A stretch of DNA of 64,000 nt from Metellina segmentata (taxonomy: Eukaryota; Arthropoda; Arachnida; Araneae; Tetragnathidae): assembly GCA_947359465.1 (NCBI GenBank), contig OX375881.1, positions 29,553,742-29,617,741 on the forward strand, given 5' to 3'. Position 1 is the stretch's first letter. Each line of letters begins with the position of its first letter. The position numbers and the translations under genes were made by a program. Below are positions 1-11,426 of the stretch, in pieces. The notes under the pieces were generated by a model. The model was not told the origin of the DNA. It ran no database searches and saw nothing but the letters and a program-made list of their open reading frames with translations.

Positions 1-239
1 GTTGGAGTCAACTAGTTTGAAAAGTCGGCGGACGTTTGCTTGAACTGTGATTAAATGGATAAGAAATAATAAAGGTGTATCAGAGAAAAGCTAAATTAAA
101 AGTGATCAAACGTGAACTACCTAAGAGATTGAATAACTGTGAGGGAAACAAAGGGAAACAAATACACAGATATTTTCAGTAAAGAAATGTTTATTAAAAA
201 ACAACCTTTTACAAATGAATAAGAATCTCACTTTTTAAT

Positions 240-475
240 CCACCAGGTGGTTGTCTGTCTCAAAGAGGTAATCTGGTCATAGCAAAACTGACCAGATCTT
301 GATGGACGAGATATCTCGTCATTAAAAGAAAACTAACCAATCTTGATCTCGTCATTATAACAAAATTGGCAATATCTTGATGACGAGATATCTTGTCACT
401 AGCAAAGTTGCTTGGATTTTAATGGACGAGATATCTCGTCAAAATCTCTTGGAGGATTAATGTTCTCCCATTCAT
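240..475. repeat. GACGAGATATCTCGTC palindromic repeat, copy 1
   Basis: Contains the 16-bp palindrome GACGAGATATCTCGTC twice exactly (305-320 and 425-440) and once with one change (382-397). The motifs are spaced about 45-80 bp apart by text that recurs elsewhere, such as 'aaaattggcaatatcttga' and 'cttgatctcgtcat'. Related blocks lie at 47.5, 52.2 and 60.2 kb. The family looks like a small dispersed non-coding element. No ORF and no terminal inverted repeat could be fixed. I do not recognise a named family. Confidence 0.75.
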
Positions 476-952
476 AAAATTAAGTCGCGTGATAATAGAA
501 TTAATTCTACAAACATAATTCCAGAAATTAACAGCGTTTTCCTCCGTCATGGGTCGTTTCCTTCTCCTATTGCTGTATCTAAATATTACTTTCCTGAAAC
601 GAAACAAGCTAAAACAAGAAGCATCTTGATACTATAAGATAAATCAAAATAATAATTTTTTTTAAGGACTAAAATTAGAAAGAAAATGCATTTGATTCAA
701 CAAACTGTAAAAAATATCACAAAAACAAAAATATATTTAACTTAAAAATTGCTCACAAATATTATTTTTGTAAAACAGTTTATCAAAAAAGGTACTCATG
801 AAGTAATAAAAGAAAAAAAGGAATCACCATCTATATACGACAAACTTTTACTCTGCATTTTGCAAACACAAAATGCATTCCATAATAGAAAGCAAGACAT
901 TATAAATCCATTTAAAAACAATTAAAAACAATCCAATAAACAAAAACATTTA
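476..952. other. AT-rich sequence, nothing recognised
   Basis: Intergenic AT-rich DNA with homopolymer runs. No repeat family, RNA gene or credible coding region was seen; the short reverse-strand ORF here has no recognisable protein features. Confidence 0.6.
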
Positions 953-1095
953 TGAGGCTCAGTGTAATAGCTCACTGCACTCGCAACCTGCGAGTTGTAG
1001 GCGGTGAAGGTTCGATTTTCCATGGGTGTTTCAGTCTCCTGTTTCAGTATAACTTTCCTTGCGTGTAGGTGTATTGTACTCGACACTGTTTGAAG
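953..1095 (+). repeat. Type B SINE fragment (tRNA-derived head)
   Basis: The A-box-like 'ggctcagtgtaa', a B-box-like 'ggttcgatttt' and the downstream body 'aactttccttgcgtgta' match the other type B copies in this window, such as 25,331 and 52,656. The common 3' tail (GGCGCAGC...GCGCCATAAAACC) is absent, so the copy is 3'-truncated. Confidence 0.65.
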
Positions 1096-1229
1096 CAGTT
1101 AGTCTATTAACATTTTAAAACAGAACTGATACTGGATTCAGCTTTTCAAAGGTATGATTAAAAATAAAAGGAAAACCCAAAATTTCATTACGCTTAAAAC
1201 CGAGTAAAACTGCTTGAAAATGATTTTTA

Positions 1230-1420
1230 ACACAAAGGAACTAACTTCTCTGCTGTTATAAAAGTGTTTGTGTCCTGTACGCAGTGTCCTGACGAATCTA
1301 TGACACTTCCAATAATGAAATTTGGCACACAAGGAGTCCGAATTTTTTTCGATTTATGTATCGCGTGGCCGAATTTTAGAATTTAATCTAAAACCATTTT
1401 AAAATTAATTTATTAGTTTT
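1230..1420 (+). mobile_element. Helitron-like non-autonomous element fragment
   Basis: 'cctgacgaa', then 'aataatgaaatttggcacac', then 'gtccgaattttt' and a phrase close to 'attttaaaattaattta' occur in the same order at 22,777-22,925 (+) and on the minus strand at 50,600-50,760. Two of those copies begin with a tract close to TCTATACTATTATAAAATG, resembling 5' ends of known Helitrons. A degenerate 3' end may lie near 2,325-2,350 (cccgggcaacgccgagtt), with the ATCGAT block inserted between. Class assignment is moderate. Confidence 0.5.
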
Positions 1421-1647
1421 TTTTTCACCATTCTTTCGTATCTCTGGAATGTGACGTCACACGTACCTCGACTGAAGAAGGAACGAATTTAACGATTTTC
1501 GACCGCTGACGTCAGCCTTTGAAACCATGCTACGTTTTCTGATTCTAGCGTGCTTTGATTTACGTTGTTGATAACAGCCACTTTGAGGCGGCGTTACATG
1601 TGGAGTTTGTTTACGAAGCAAAACAAATGGGAATAGTACGTTGCAAC

Positions 1648-2262
1648 AAGGGATGTGACATCGATGTCGATGTTTTCAAAACTTCAATACATCGATATTT
1701 TTCAAAAAACATCGATGTATTGGAGTCGATGTTTTTGTAGCATCGATGTTTAAACTTGTCGATGTTTAAAAAAAAAAGTACCGTTATAAAAATTTAAAAA
1801 ATAAAAAAGTAGCATAATTTTCATAATCAGCAAATTGAACATACTTTTAGACCAAAGGTGAAGGGTCTGAAAAGTAGGGATACGACATCGATGTCGATGT
1901 TTTCAAAACATTGATGTTTTATAAAAAACATCGATGTATTGGAGCCGATGTCGCATCACTAGTTGCTAAACCAATTTTAAGAAAAGGGGAAAAAAGTTTA
2001 AATACACTGAATTTTAAAAACATCGATATTTTTTGAGAGAGAACGATGTATTATCAACATCGATGTTTTAATTTTGAACATCGATGTTTTGCTGTCGACG
2101 TCGTGTCACTAGTTGCTAAACCAGTTTAAAGAAATGCGGAAAAAAGTTTAAATACACTCAATTTTAAAAACATCGATGTTTTGGGGGCGATGTATTATCA
2201 ACATCGATGTTTCAATTTTGAAACATCGATATTTTGCTGTCGATGTCGCATCCCTACTAGCA
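1648..2262. repeat. Array of ATCGAT-centred palindromes with inverted ends
   Basis: About 20 copies of variants of ACATCGATGT sit in roughly 600 bp. A segment is duplicated with a 150-bp offset ('agttgctaaacca' at 1,961 and 2,111). The block also shows inverted ends: 'agtagggatacgacatcgatg' near 1,874 and its near complement 'gatgtcgcatccctact' near 2,240. This suggests a foldback or MITE-like element whose subterminal repeats have expanded. 'TAGGGATGCGAC'-type ends recall hAT elements, but no target duplication was identified. Confidence 0.7.
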
Positions 2263-2451
2263 ACCACCGGGCGTAGGCGAGCGTCAGCAAGCAGTGGTCA
2301 CTCCTGAACCCACGAAAAGAACTGTCCCGGGCAACGCCGAGTTGGTAGTTTGTAAAATTAATTTCTAGCATTATCCGAAGACTTATTTTTTTCTGATCAG
2401 TACGGGAAATAGTTCAGGAAATGAAGGCCATATTTGATTATATTGAGTAGG

Positions 2452-2603
2452 TTCGAGTTTTCTAACGGTGCAAGAACCACATTTGGACAAGCTGTAGCAA
2501 CACAAAGCAGACACTGTTGGGTAACGGATACACACATGCAAGGAAAGTTGCCGACACAGAAGAAATATACCTATGGAGGAATCGAACCTATACCGTCAAC
2601 AAC
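2452..2603 (-). repeat. Type B SINE, 3' part, interrupted
   Basis: On the minus strand this carries the B box GGTTCGATTCC (near 2,577-2,589), the body 'aactttccttgcatgtgtg' and a diverged 3' tail. The head of the same SINE resumes at 3,833, directly beyond the hAT-like insertion, so the two pieces are one copy split by that element. Confidence 0.75.
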
Positions 2604-3832
2604 TAGGGTTGCCAACTTAAACTGAGATAATTCCGGGACATATTGCCCCAAACTGAAATGCATATATGTAATTTCACAATATTCTCCAATGAGGAATCAC
2701 TTTGCATATATTCCTAGTTTTCCAAGGAAATTTATTTCAAGTACAAAAAATAATTTAAAAATTAATATAAATGTGATTTTTATGTTTTTTTTTTAAATTT
2801 TAATTATTATACGAGCCTGATGGTTCTCATATAATTCCAGCCTTCGTCGCAGAGGAACAGCAGTCATATAGGTGCATTAACCAGGCGTCTGCTGCGGAGG
2901 CCCATGCGCAGCACCGTTCGCTGAACCGTTGTTGAGGATACACTCTTGGTAGCCCCTTGGTTCATCTGGGCGGTCAGTTGCTCAACAGTTGCACGTCTAT
3001 TCGCCCGAACGCATCTCCGTAGCCTTCGTTCGCTTCTGTCATCCATAGCCTATGGTGCACCACATGTGCCACGCCGCTGATTTTGGATAGTGCCATTTTG
3101 CCATGCACGGTATACTTTTACCACGGCGGCACGCGGACAGTTCACAAAATTAGCCGTTTCCGAAATGCTTCCACCCTTGGCTCGAAAGCCAATAATCATG
3201 CCCTCTTGGACGCCGGAGAAATCGCTTACGCTTCTGCATTACGCCAACGATTGAAATGCTTTCCGATGCCTAGGACATCATCTCCACTGCAATGTCCTGC
3301 CACCTGCCTTTTGTGATTGGTTGTTTCACGTTGACGTCGAAAGTAGGTGGTGGTCACATTAATGTGACTGGACTGTGCACATAGTAAAAATAACAATAAA
3401 TCTAAACCTAACCTGTTGTTGCAATGAAACTATTAAAAAATAAAAATGGTAATGTTCATGTATACAAAATAGATATTGTTCGTGTTTAGTTATACAGAAC
3501 CGAGTGTTCCGAATTCTATTTAAAGAAAATCGAATATGAAAATTAGTGCTTGTCTCGAGCCCTAATTTTAAAAATAAAATTCAAATACTGTATAATATTG
3601 AGGCAATTAATAACATTTTTTTACGATAGTCCAGCTCTGAACAGACTGACTTATAGTAGTGGCCTTGGATAAAATGGACACGAAGACATGTGCAATAGAA
3701 ATAACTATTTTGGAGTGTAGGTGATAATGGGGTCTACAGCTTTTTCGGAAATTCCGGGGTAATTAGACATTCGACCGGGATTCTGGACAGCAACTTAAAT
3801 TCCAGGACAATCCCGGCCGGTTGGAAACGCTA
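2604..3832. mobile_element. hAT-like non-autonomous element with 8-bp target duplication
   Basis: The ends are TAGGGTTGCCAAC (2,604) and, inverted, TAGCGTTTCCAAC (3,832), matching at 11 of 13. They are followed inwards by 'ttccggga/tcccgg' phrases. The flanks 'tcaacaac' (2,596-2,603) and 'tctacaac' (3,833-3,840) match at 7 of 8, the length expected for hAT. Removing the element brings two halves of a type B SINE back into register, which independently confirms the borders. No transposase of its own was seen; it contains a Tc1 fragment. Confidence 0.75.
2843..3375 (-). pseudogene. Tc1/mariner transposase N-terminal fragment (dead)
   Basis: Reading inwards from a terminal repeat CAGTCACATTAATGTGACCA (near 3,350-3,370), the minus strand encodes the N-terminal DNA-binding half of a Tc1-family transposase. 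'GFRAKGGSISETANF' (first helix-turn-helix) is followed, after an in-frame TAG near 3,048, by 'MDDRSERRLRRCVRANRRAT' and 'SVSSTTVQRTVLRMGL' (second helix-turn-helix). Homology stops around 2,843, so the DDE catalytic domain and the other terminal repeat are missing. The stop codon and truncation show it cannot encode a working enzyme. It lies within the hAT-like element and therefore inserted after it. Confidence 0.85.
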
Positions 3833-3885
3833 TCTACAACTTGCATGTAGCTAACTCAGTGGGCAAACCCATTAAGCTACTGAAA
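3833..3885 (-). repeat. Type B SINE, head part, interrupted
   Basis: On the minus strand 'gggtttgcccactgagttagc' corresponds to the head at 25,350 (gggttttcccactgagctac). It completes the copy at 2,452-2,603. Confidence 0.7.
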
Positions 3886-3970
3886 GTTTTTGCACTCGAA
3901 ACATTCATTGAATGCCATAAACTGAAGCGTAAGAGTACGAAGTAACTAAAGCATACAATCGTTTCATAGT

Positions 3971-4288
3971 AAGTGGGTAGGTAGTGGGTAATTAAAAATA
4001 CACTGGTGTAATACAACGAGCTGTAGGCGACAATCCGAGATCAATCCCTAAGGGAAAGATCAGAGGACAACATCACGTCATTTTGAAACCCCGGTCTGAT
4101 GACGATGTCAACTACTAAGCTGGTACCCCAACCATCAAACTTCTACACTGCCCTAACACGAGGACACGACAGATTTGACATGCACCAGCCCGCATGAGTA
4201 CGACGGTATTTGATTGGTCCGAGTTTCGAACTCTCAACCCTCGTATTAATAATTCGTAAACCTTCCGACTAGGCTACCGCGGCCTCTA
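3971..4288 (-). repeat. Type A SINE, near full length
   Basis: The 3' segment (diverged 'taattaaaaatacactggtg', 'ctgtaggcgacaatccgag') precedes a body with 'gatcaatccc', 'catcaaacttctacac' and 'aacacgaggacacgacag', and a tRNA-like head ends near 'ccgactaggctaccgcggcc'. The order matches the better preserved copy at 38,321-38,555 on the minus strand. Confidence 0.7.
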
Positions 4289-4602
4289 TTCTGGTTGAAG
4301 GAAAATGCGGAACAAATTCAGGCAGTAAATAAGAATACTTTATAATGGAAACTAAAGAAAATCGCTTTTCTCTATCATGGAAAAATGTAAATGTCATAGA
4401 AAATGTAAATATGAAAATATGTGAGCTGAAAATAATTTTTAAAACTCCATTTAGATATTTTTATAGTTTTAACAATTTCCTTTGGACGAAATACGATGCT
4501 TGCTTTATCCATCCGTTTAATGCATTTCACATGCAATGTATTGTATTGTATTATTGTGCGAGACAAAACTACAGAAGGTGACAGGGAATTGTCAAAAATA
4601 TA

Positions 4603-4845
4603 GTACCACAAAGAATCGATTTAAAACTGAATGCCAGTTGGAGTACAGCTAATTTTAAATTTCACTCTAATTTTAAATAGCACCTACTCTGCTGATCTTG
4701 GAATATCACGGCTGTGAAATATTGTAACTAGGACTTTAGAAAAGTTTTTTTCTTTTTTGAAGTGACCGGAGATCAAGGTTTCTTTTACGAGTTGAAGCTG
4801 GTCTTGTGAAACTTGCCTATTAAACATTCATTGAATACATTGATT
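4603..4845 (+). repeat. Left arm of ~240-bp inverted repeat pair
   Basis: Begins 'ccacaaagaatcgattta' and includes 'tctgctgatcttggaat' and 'cctattaaacattcattga'. The reverse complement of 5,950-6,147 carries the same phrases in the same order with scattered mismatches and small gaps. Similarity ends at matching outer positions, so this could be one long-TIR element or two head-to-head copies of an unrecognised repeat. Confidence 0.75.
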
Positions 4846-4870
4846 TAAAAAAAAAAAAAAAAACAGTAAA

Positions 4871-5343
4871 CAGTGATGCCAACTACTACGGATTCTCGGT
4901 AGTTTTTACGGAAGTGAATTGGGTACTACGCGGCTTACGAAATATATATTTTTTTTCTATAGAAAAATTCAATTTTATTTATTTCCACAACATATCAATT
5001 AGTTTACTTATTTCTGTATTTTTTCATTATTATTGTATTTTGTTTTTAATAAATGGGTAGAGTGCTTAAATTTAACACATAAATGTTTTTATATATAATT
5101 CATTCATACACAATTATTAATTCTATATACGCGTTTTCATGTATGATATATCTTACTAATTATAAACAATATAATGTGTTGCATATGTTTCAAAATTTGC
5201 AATGAAATATGTGAATTAATGATGTATGTGCGTGTTTTTAAAGTCGATTTCTTAAATTTTTACTTGACTATTGAAAAATTCTTAAAACTACCGATTTTTT
5301 CCTTTGGTACTATTGAAAACTTCCATCGCTGGTTGGCATCTGA
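4871..5343. mobile_element. MITE-like element, 'GATGCCAAC' ends
   Basis: The left end 'cagtgatgccaactac' and right end 'ggttggcatctga' share an inverted GATGCCAAC. The AT-rich interior, with 'tagtttacttattt', 'gagtgcttaaatttaa', 'ttcatgtatgatat' and 'tcttaaaactac', recurs at 56,220-56,545 in the same orientation. Two copies with matching right-hand borders argue for a mobile element. No target duplication was fixed. Confidence 0.65.
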
Positions 5344-5420
5344 GTAAATTGACCTTTCGTTTTTTTAAAAATTGTTCTCGATTTATTTTGTTAAGTATGT
5401 TCTTGAGTAATTTTGAGTAA

Positions 5421-5700
5421 CTAAGGGGCCCGTCTCCTGCTCTCCAACCCCCAGAGCATTGCTTAGCAATCCTCATTGGTTCGCTTCGCTAGCATAAATG
5501 AAAACATGTGTCTTAGAACAAGGAATTGTTTACAAAATATGATATTCCAAAATAATATTTTCAAGAATAAATGTGTTGTACTACAGAAAAGTTAAACAGT
5601 GCCTCTGTAATCAGAACTCAAAGAATATGGAATTCAAATGAAAACTTGGGAGCAAATTTTGACTAGAAACGTAAGTATCAATATATTTTTTTTATCTGCA
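5421..5700 (-). mobile_element. Helitron-like element, second family, diverged copy
   Basis: The run 'ccaaccccca', 'attgcttagcaatcctcattggttcgct', then 'gaaaacatgtgtctta' matches the complete element at 45,985-46,632 in the same orientation. On the minus strand its 3' end reads CTTAG where the other copy has the canonical CTAG. Similarity fades near 5,700. Confidence 0.6.
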
Positions 5701-5949
5701 GCACTCTTGCACCAAGAATACGATACTTTCGAATTTCACCAACACTATGAACGGCAGTGACACTTCATATTGATACGATATTCATAACCAATTTATTTTC
5801 AAGTAAATACATTTTTTTTTGAAAATCCCATTCCACATGTGGAATAACATCTCGTAAAATTAAATGTCTTCAGAACACACTAAACAAAATAAATCGAGAA
5901 CAATTAAAAACAAAACGGAAGGTCAGTTTACAACGGTTTAAAAAAAGAA

Positions 5950-6147
5950 AACCTAATCAATGAATGTTTAATAGGAAAGTTGCACAATAATCTCCTGTCA
6001 CTTCTCTAAAGAAAAAAACTTACAATTTTTCAAAAGACATAGTTAGAATATTTTGTACTCGTGATATTATTCCAAGATCAGCAGAGTTATTTAAAATTAG
6101 CTTTACTCCAGCTGGCATTCAATTTTAAATCGATTCTTTGTGGCACG
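5950..6147 (-). repeat. Right arm of ~240-bp inverted repeat pair
   Basis: Reverse-complement partner of 4,603-4,845, ending 'aaatcgattctttgtgg'. The ~1.1 kb between the arms is occupied by the GATGCCAAC MITE and the diverged Helitron-like copy. Confidence 0.75.
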
Positions 6148-6603
6148 GTCAAAGATACGGTACCTAATTGGAAACTATGAACCTATTTAGAATGATAGAG
6201 ACGTTCCTTGAATATTGAGTACAGCTTTGAATCCAATCCAATTAATCATTTGAAACTGGAAAAACAAATGTAGGTATTTACTGATTTTAATTTCTTTGTA
6301 ATGGAAACCTTCGTACGAAGTCTAAAAAATATTTGATTTACAAATCATGGTTACACGTCCTATTTTAACGTTAACCGTCTTAAAAAGTCCCTTTTTGTAA
6401 AGGCATTGCCTTCTTATTTTAAAACGATCTGTTTTACTCGCTTGATTTATTTTTATGAAACAGAATTTACAAAAAATTACGAATTGAATCAATGACTTGT
6501 GTGGAAAGTTGGCGAAATATACAGATACTACCAAGAAATAAACCCGTCTTTTGCGATATTTTGCACAAAATAAACAATTCGTTATAAAATTAGCGGATAG
6601 TTA

Positions 6604-6756
6604 TGAATTAACGTCGCACTACTGGCTTTTGGCGACGGTCCGGGATCAATCCCGCTGGGAAAAATTCGACACTTCGTCATTTGGAACCATGGTCAGGTAA
6701 CGAGGCAACACCTGACAAGACACTCCATTCTCCAAACTTCCATACCACGCCAAGTT
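6604..6756 (-). repeat. Type A SINE fragment
   Basis: The series 'aattaacgtcgcacta', 'ggcgacggtccgggatcaat', 'ccatggtcaggtaacgag' and 'ctccaaacttccatacca' is in the family order. The tRNA-like head is missing. Confidence 0.75.
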
Positions 6757-7030
6757 ACAAAATAAGAAAATGAAACATTAATTTTGGCGTTGCCAGATCG
6801 AAGTACCAAAATAACACTTGTTAGTGAGTGTTTCGTTTGCCGCTTTTTGCATAAATAGACAATTTCCTAAAAGATGTAAATTATGCAAAATTAAATGTCT
6901 TTAATCATATATCATTAGTCAAATATTTATAAATTATCGATATTTTGGAAAAAATAAGTTCAAACGTAGTACTGGAATTTAAATTCTTTGATTATAAATA
7001 TTTGGAACGAATTGATTTTCCTACTGGGTA

Positions 7031-7090
7031 TGTAGGTATTTTAATTAACGTCGCATTAGATGAACACAAAGGGCTATTGGCGACACTGTT
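7031..7090 (-). repeat. Type A SINE 3' end only
   Basis: About 60 bp containing 'ttttaattaacgtcgcatta' and 'gggctattggcgac'. Such 5'-truncated copies are typical of LINE-driven retroposition. Confidence 0.7.
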
Positions 7091-10000
7091 GTACTGGGTA
7101 AAACAATCGTAATAATCCTCAGTTATTTCTATGGGAGATTTCGAATTACATTTTTATCCCCCTCTGCACTCCTACGACAAATAGAATACATGTACCAAAT
7201 TTGTTGTGGATTGGTAGGAAACAAACGTTGTAGATTTGTATGGAAGACAGTCGCCAACTGTTTTATATACTACATAAAGATGATCACTCGAAATAGAGAT
7301 CATGAAATAGGAACATTGTATGTATGTTTCTTGATGATTTATAATAAGAAAATTGTGATTTGTAATTCTGGTCGCATAGGAAAGAAAAATAACTGTTTAG
7401 AGCTCAACAAGAAAGCAACCCATTCAGTGCTGTCAAATAGAAACATTTCTTTATATTCAATCATAAGGTAACTACATTACACTGGACACGCAATTTAAGT
7501 GATTTGCAAGAAGGAAAGAATCAAAAGGTATTCTACTGTCCTACGTATGGAACAATCACAAACTTGTCTTTCAAATGGCCGCAACTTTTACTATTTTTGG
7601 TTAACAAAAAAAACCTTTTCAAACTTTCAGTATTTTCCTTTAAAGTAAGCTCATTCCAAATGTTGGGGTATAACCTCGATGCGATCAAGAGATATCATAC
7701 GGGTAGATATGAGCTATTTTCTAATAAAAAAAAATAGCAGGTATGTCCCAAACATTTGGGATAAGTTTAAGTAATAAGAAGATTGTTAAATTTAAGTTTT
7801 GACTAATAAAGGATAAAAGATAGTCATTTTGATGACAAATCTGTGTGTGATATCCCTATATGTGATAGTGAAATGTCCTCTATAAATGAATCTATTTTTA
7901 TTTTCAATAGGAATTTTTATCCCCATAAAGCTGAAGTCAGATAGCACAGTAGACAATAAAGTGCAACTCTAAAAGTTTTCAGTAAATCAAATTAACTCAT
8001 GCACACAACTTTGTAGGAATGAAAGCGAATTCTAATTTTAAATTGAACGCAGTGAATAACTTAACACAAATGCATTGAAGTAGAACAAAACATAAGTCAA
8101 CATGAATACAATAAGTTAATATAAAATTGAAGACTCGCTATATTTTTTTATCCCGATTCAACATTTTAATAACTAGTTCTATTCAAAAGCATACACTTTC
8201 AGTTTAAAAAGAAAATCCATAAGATAGTCTAATGTGAAGTTTAGTGCTCTCATTTACATGACTGACCTAAAAATGGAATTAAGTTGAATAAATTTTAATG
8301 GACCTCGTTAGATTCACCAAAAATGTACTCTGTTTCAAACACACAAAGCCTATTTCTATTTGAAGCTTTACTCTATTTCATAACCCAATCGTAAAAAATC
8401 ATATTGGTTATATTAAAAATGGAAAAGGACTGCTAATTACAAACTAAAAAGCAAGCTAACTCAAATTGCCTTACGAAATTTGAAGAATTGTCTTGCCATC
8501 TAACATAACTTTCAAGAAAGAGTGGTTCAAGTCTTCAGAGAGCTTTGCAACTACAAACCTAGATGGCGTTAGTATCCCATGTCATTCAGTCCAAGATTTA
8601 TGGATCTTTCTGAACGATGTAGTGAGATACTATTTCATTGTAATTATTATCAAGAGTAAACGAAACTTAATCTTCGAAACAAAGTTTTTTTGACTTTCAG
8701 TTTGTTTCCGTGTTTTTCTTTCACGCGCATCATATTGATTGCATCGTTTCATTAATCGCTTTAAAACCGAGATTCATGTCAATCGCAGTTTGGGAAGCAC
8801 AAGGACAGTTTGGCTGTTCGCCAAACACAAGATTTTTAATTTAGATAAAATAGATTATATATCTGCAAAAAAAAAAGTTGAAATCCGTGTTTTCATCTTA
8901 TTTTTCTTTGAATACTTTCACTTCTCTTATCAATCATTAGTTTTATCTCGGATATATTCTCTTTCTGAATAAGGACATTTTAAACTTTTATATTTTAGTC
9001 AACTTTTCATTTCAACTTTTATATTTTAGTTCTAAGCGTAACAACCCTTGTTTACAAGTATACAAATAATTTAAATCTTTTGATACATATTAAGCAAAAT
9101 TGCTATAAGGGAAATGACCGAATGATAACAGGGGGAAAATGGACATAAAAAAAGGTAGATGTATTCCAATATATTCTAAAAAACAAATTATGGGATTTTA
9201 GAAACGAAAATTCTACACTCTTCTGAAGAAGATATTTAAAAACAATTTGAATATCGAAATAAAAATGTTCTCTAACTTTTTTCTTCAATACATAAAATTA
9301 TTTCTACATATTTTATAAAAAATGCCAAAAAATTCCTATTTATAATTGCTTTGGCTTTCACTAATGCTAGTTGAAATATAAATACTAAAACAATGAAGAT
9401 TGAAAAAATGAAATTAATTTCAGTTTTAATAGTGTACAACATAACAAAAGCAGTCAAGCTGGTTTTTAAAATTGAAGAAGTTAAACATAATTATTATAAA
9501 TATATAAGTCTACTTTATAAATACAATTTTAAAATTAATAATTAATATTTCATAAAATTATTTAAAATAGTAATTATACAATCATAATTAAGACAATATA
9601 ACATTGTAATAACGACATGAATTGAATGAACATTATTTTTTAGAAATCTAGAAGACAATTTTGTTTACAAGTTAATTTTACAATATACTTAGTAAATATG
9701 TCTCGAATTAACAAAGAAAATGTAGCCTTCAAGATACCATGTGTAAAGTGTAAAATCCACTCTTTAAAAATTCAAAATCAAACAAGTAAAAGTTTGTTAA
9801 ATAAAATTTATTACACATGTGCAGTTAAATATTTAAAGTTTTAATGAAACTTTTTAATGTTTTCTTTTTGTAGAAACATTTTTTAAATTATAGTTATTGC
9901 ACATTTATATATACACTCTCAATACACATTTAGTTATTTTAAATTAATAGCACTGTTCAAATTATTTATTCAATTATTATGATTTCTATTTATGATATTT

Positions 10001-11426
10001 GAAAAGGATTTCACACTTTGGAATGTAGATTTTTCCATGAACTTGTGGTAACAGTATAACTTTTACAAAACTAAATTCTTAGATTAAACAATAACTATTT
10101 AGAATATGAAGCTAAAATAATTTTATATGAAACTATTTCTTAGTTAACAAATATTTTCTAATTTATTAAACATACTAATTATCAGCCATGTCAATACCAC
10201 AAAAAACAACTAAATTAAGACATTGTAAACTCAAAGCTAAAAAGAAATTCAAGAAACTAGAAAAAGAAGAACCAAGATAAAAGACAAAAACATGCTGCTG
10301 AGGAATGCATTTTATAAATTCCAGAAAACCACAATAGAAGAATCTACTACTATATTGAATGGAACTTTCAATGAGTTATATTTTCAGAAAAGCATTAAAT
10401 TAATCTTAATAATTTCTGCTGCTGTTTATAAGGTATTAAAACTGAGTAATTTGCTAAATATTAAAACCATCTTTATATGTACAATTTTTCACTGTTTGAA
10501 TAAGGAATTCAGACTAATGGTTGAAAATCTGGGATGAAAAGCAGTTCAGAACTTCTAAAACAGAAAAAAGCACACTTTAATTCTAAAAAATAGTTATGCT
10601 CTGATTTACTGTTGAAATGAAATTCTGAAAGCTAAAAAAAAAAAAACTGTTTCATAATATTGAAGATTTTAAAAAGAAGCTAGATGCTTATAAAATGAGG
10701 TTCTCTGTATATTATACATATTATATGTTATTAATGCTTAAGTCAAACATTTAGTAATGCATAATTTTCAGAATAATTAAATAAGCAAAAACAGAAAGTA
10801 AACAATCCATGCATGCTGTAATTAAGAGTAAAAATTTTTTTGCTTATTCCTTCAGCGATTTTATATCAGAAATAAAATATAACGAATAAACTATTCTATG
10901 TGCAAGTGCACTAACTTAATATTATATACAACAGTTAAACAACAATTGATTAAAGAATATCTATCTAATATAGCTAACCAAATTGATCTTCACTAACAAA
11001 AGGACACATTAACCTGTTTCACTGTACTTACGTAAATTAGATACTAAATATTGAAAACATTTTTTACATACCAAAAATCGTAACACCATTCATTTCCAGT
11101 ATAATAAATTTTAAGTTGAATTTATATGGCGATCGCCAATGTTTACATTCCGTAGAATATGACATGAAGTCTTGTTATACTATAACAAGTCAGAAAAGAC
11201 GCAGCAGTAAATTTCTTCATTAATATACATTGACTTTAATCAATGAACAACGCCAACAATTTCAAAACAATGAAAGTAATATTTAATAAAGGGTTTACAT
11301 GATTTCAAGTAGAAAGCTTAGCGATCGGAATATAAACAAAGACAAATCAAAATTAATTATCTGATTGAATGTAAAACGAACACTGCGATATGATGGGTTG
11401 CTTAAAAAATACCGATTTCTAAAGAT
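7091..11426. other. AT-rich upstream intergenic sequence
   Basis: No transposon family, SINE, tandem array or credible gene was recognised across these 4.3 kb. Short ORFs are low-complexity AT-driven readings. It borders the promoter and could hold distal control elements, but nothing in the sequence identifies them. Confidence 0.55.

Noticed and set aside
1648..2262. CRISPR-like array from regularly spaced ATCGAT palindromes
   Set aside because: Repeats are 10 bp, irregularly spaced and in a eukaryotic genome; spacers are not of constant length.
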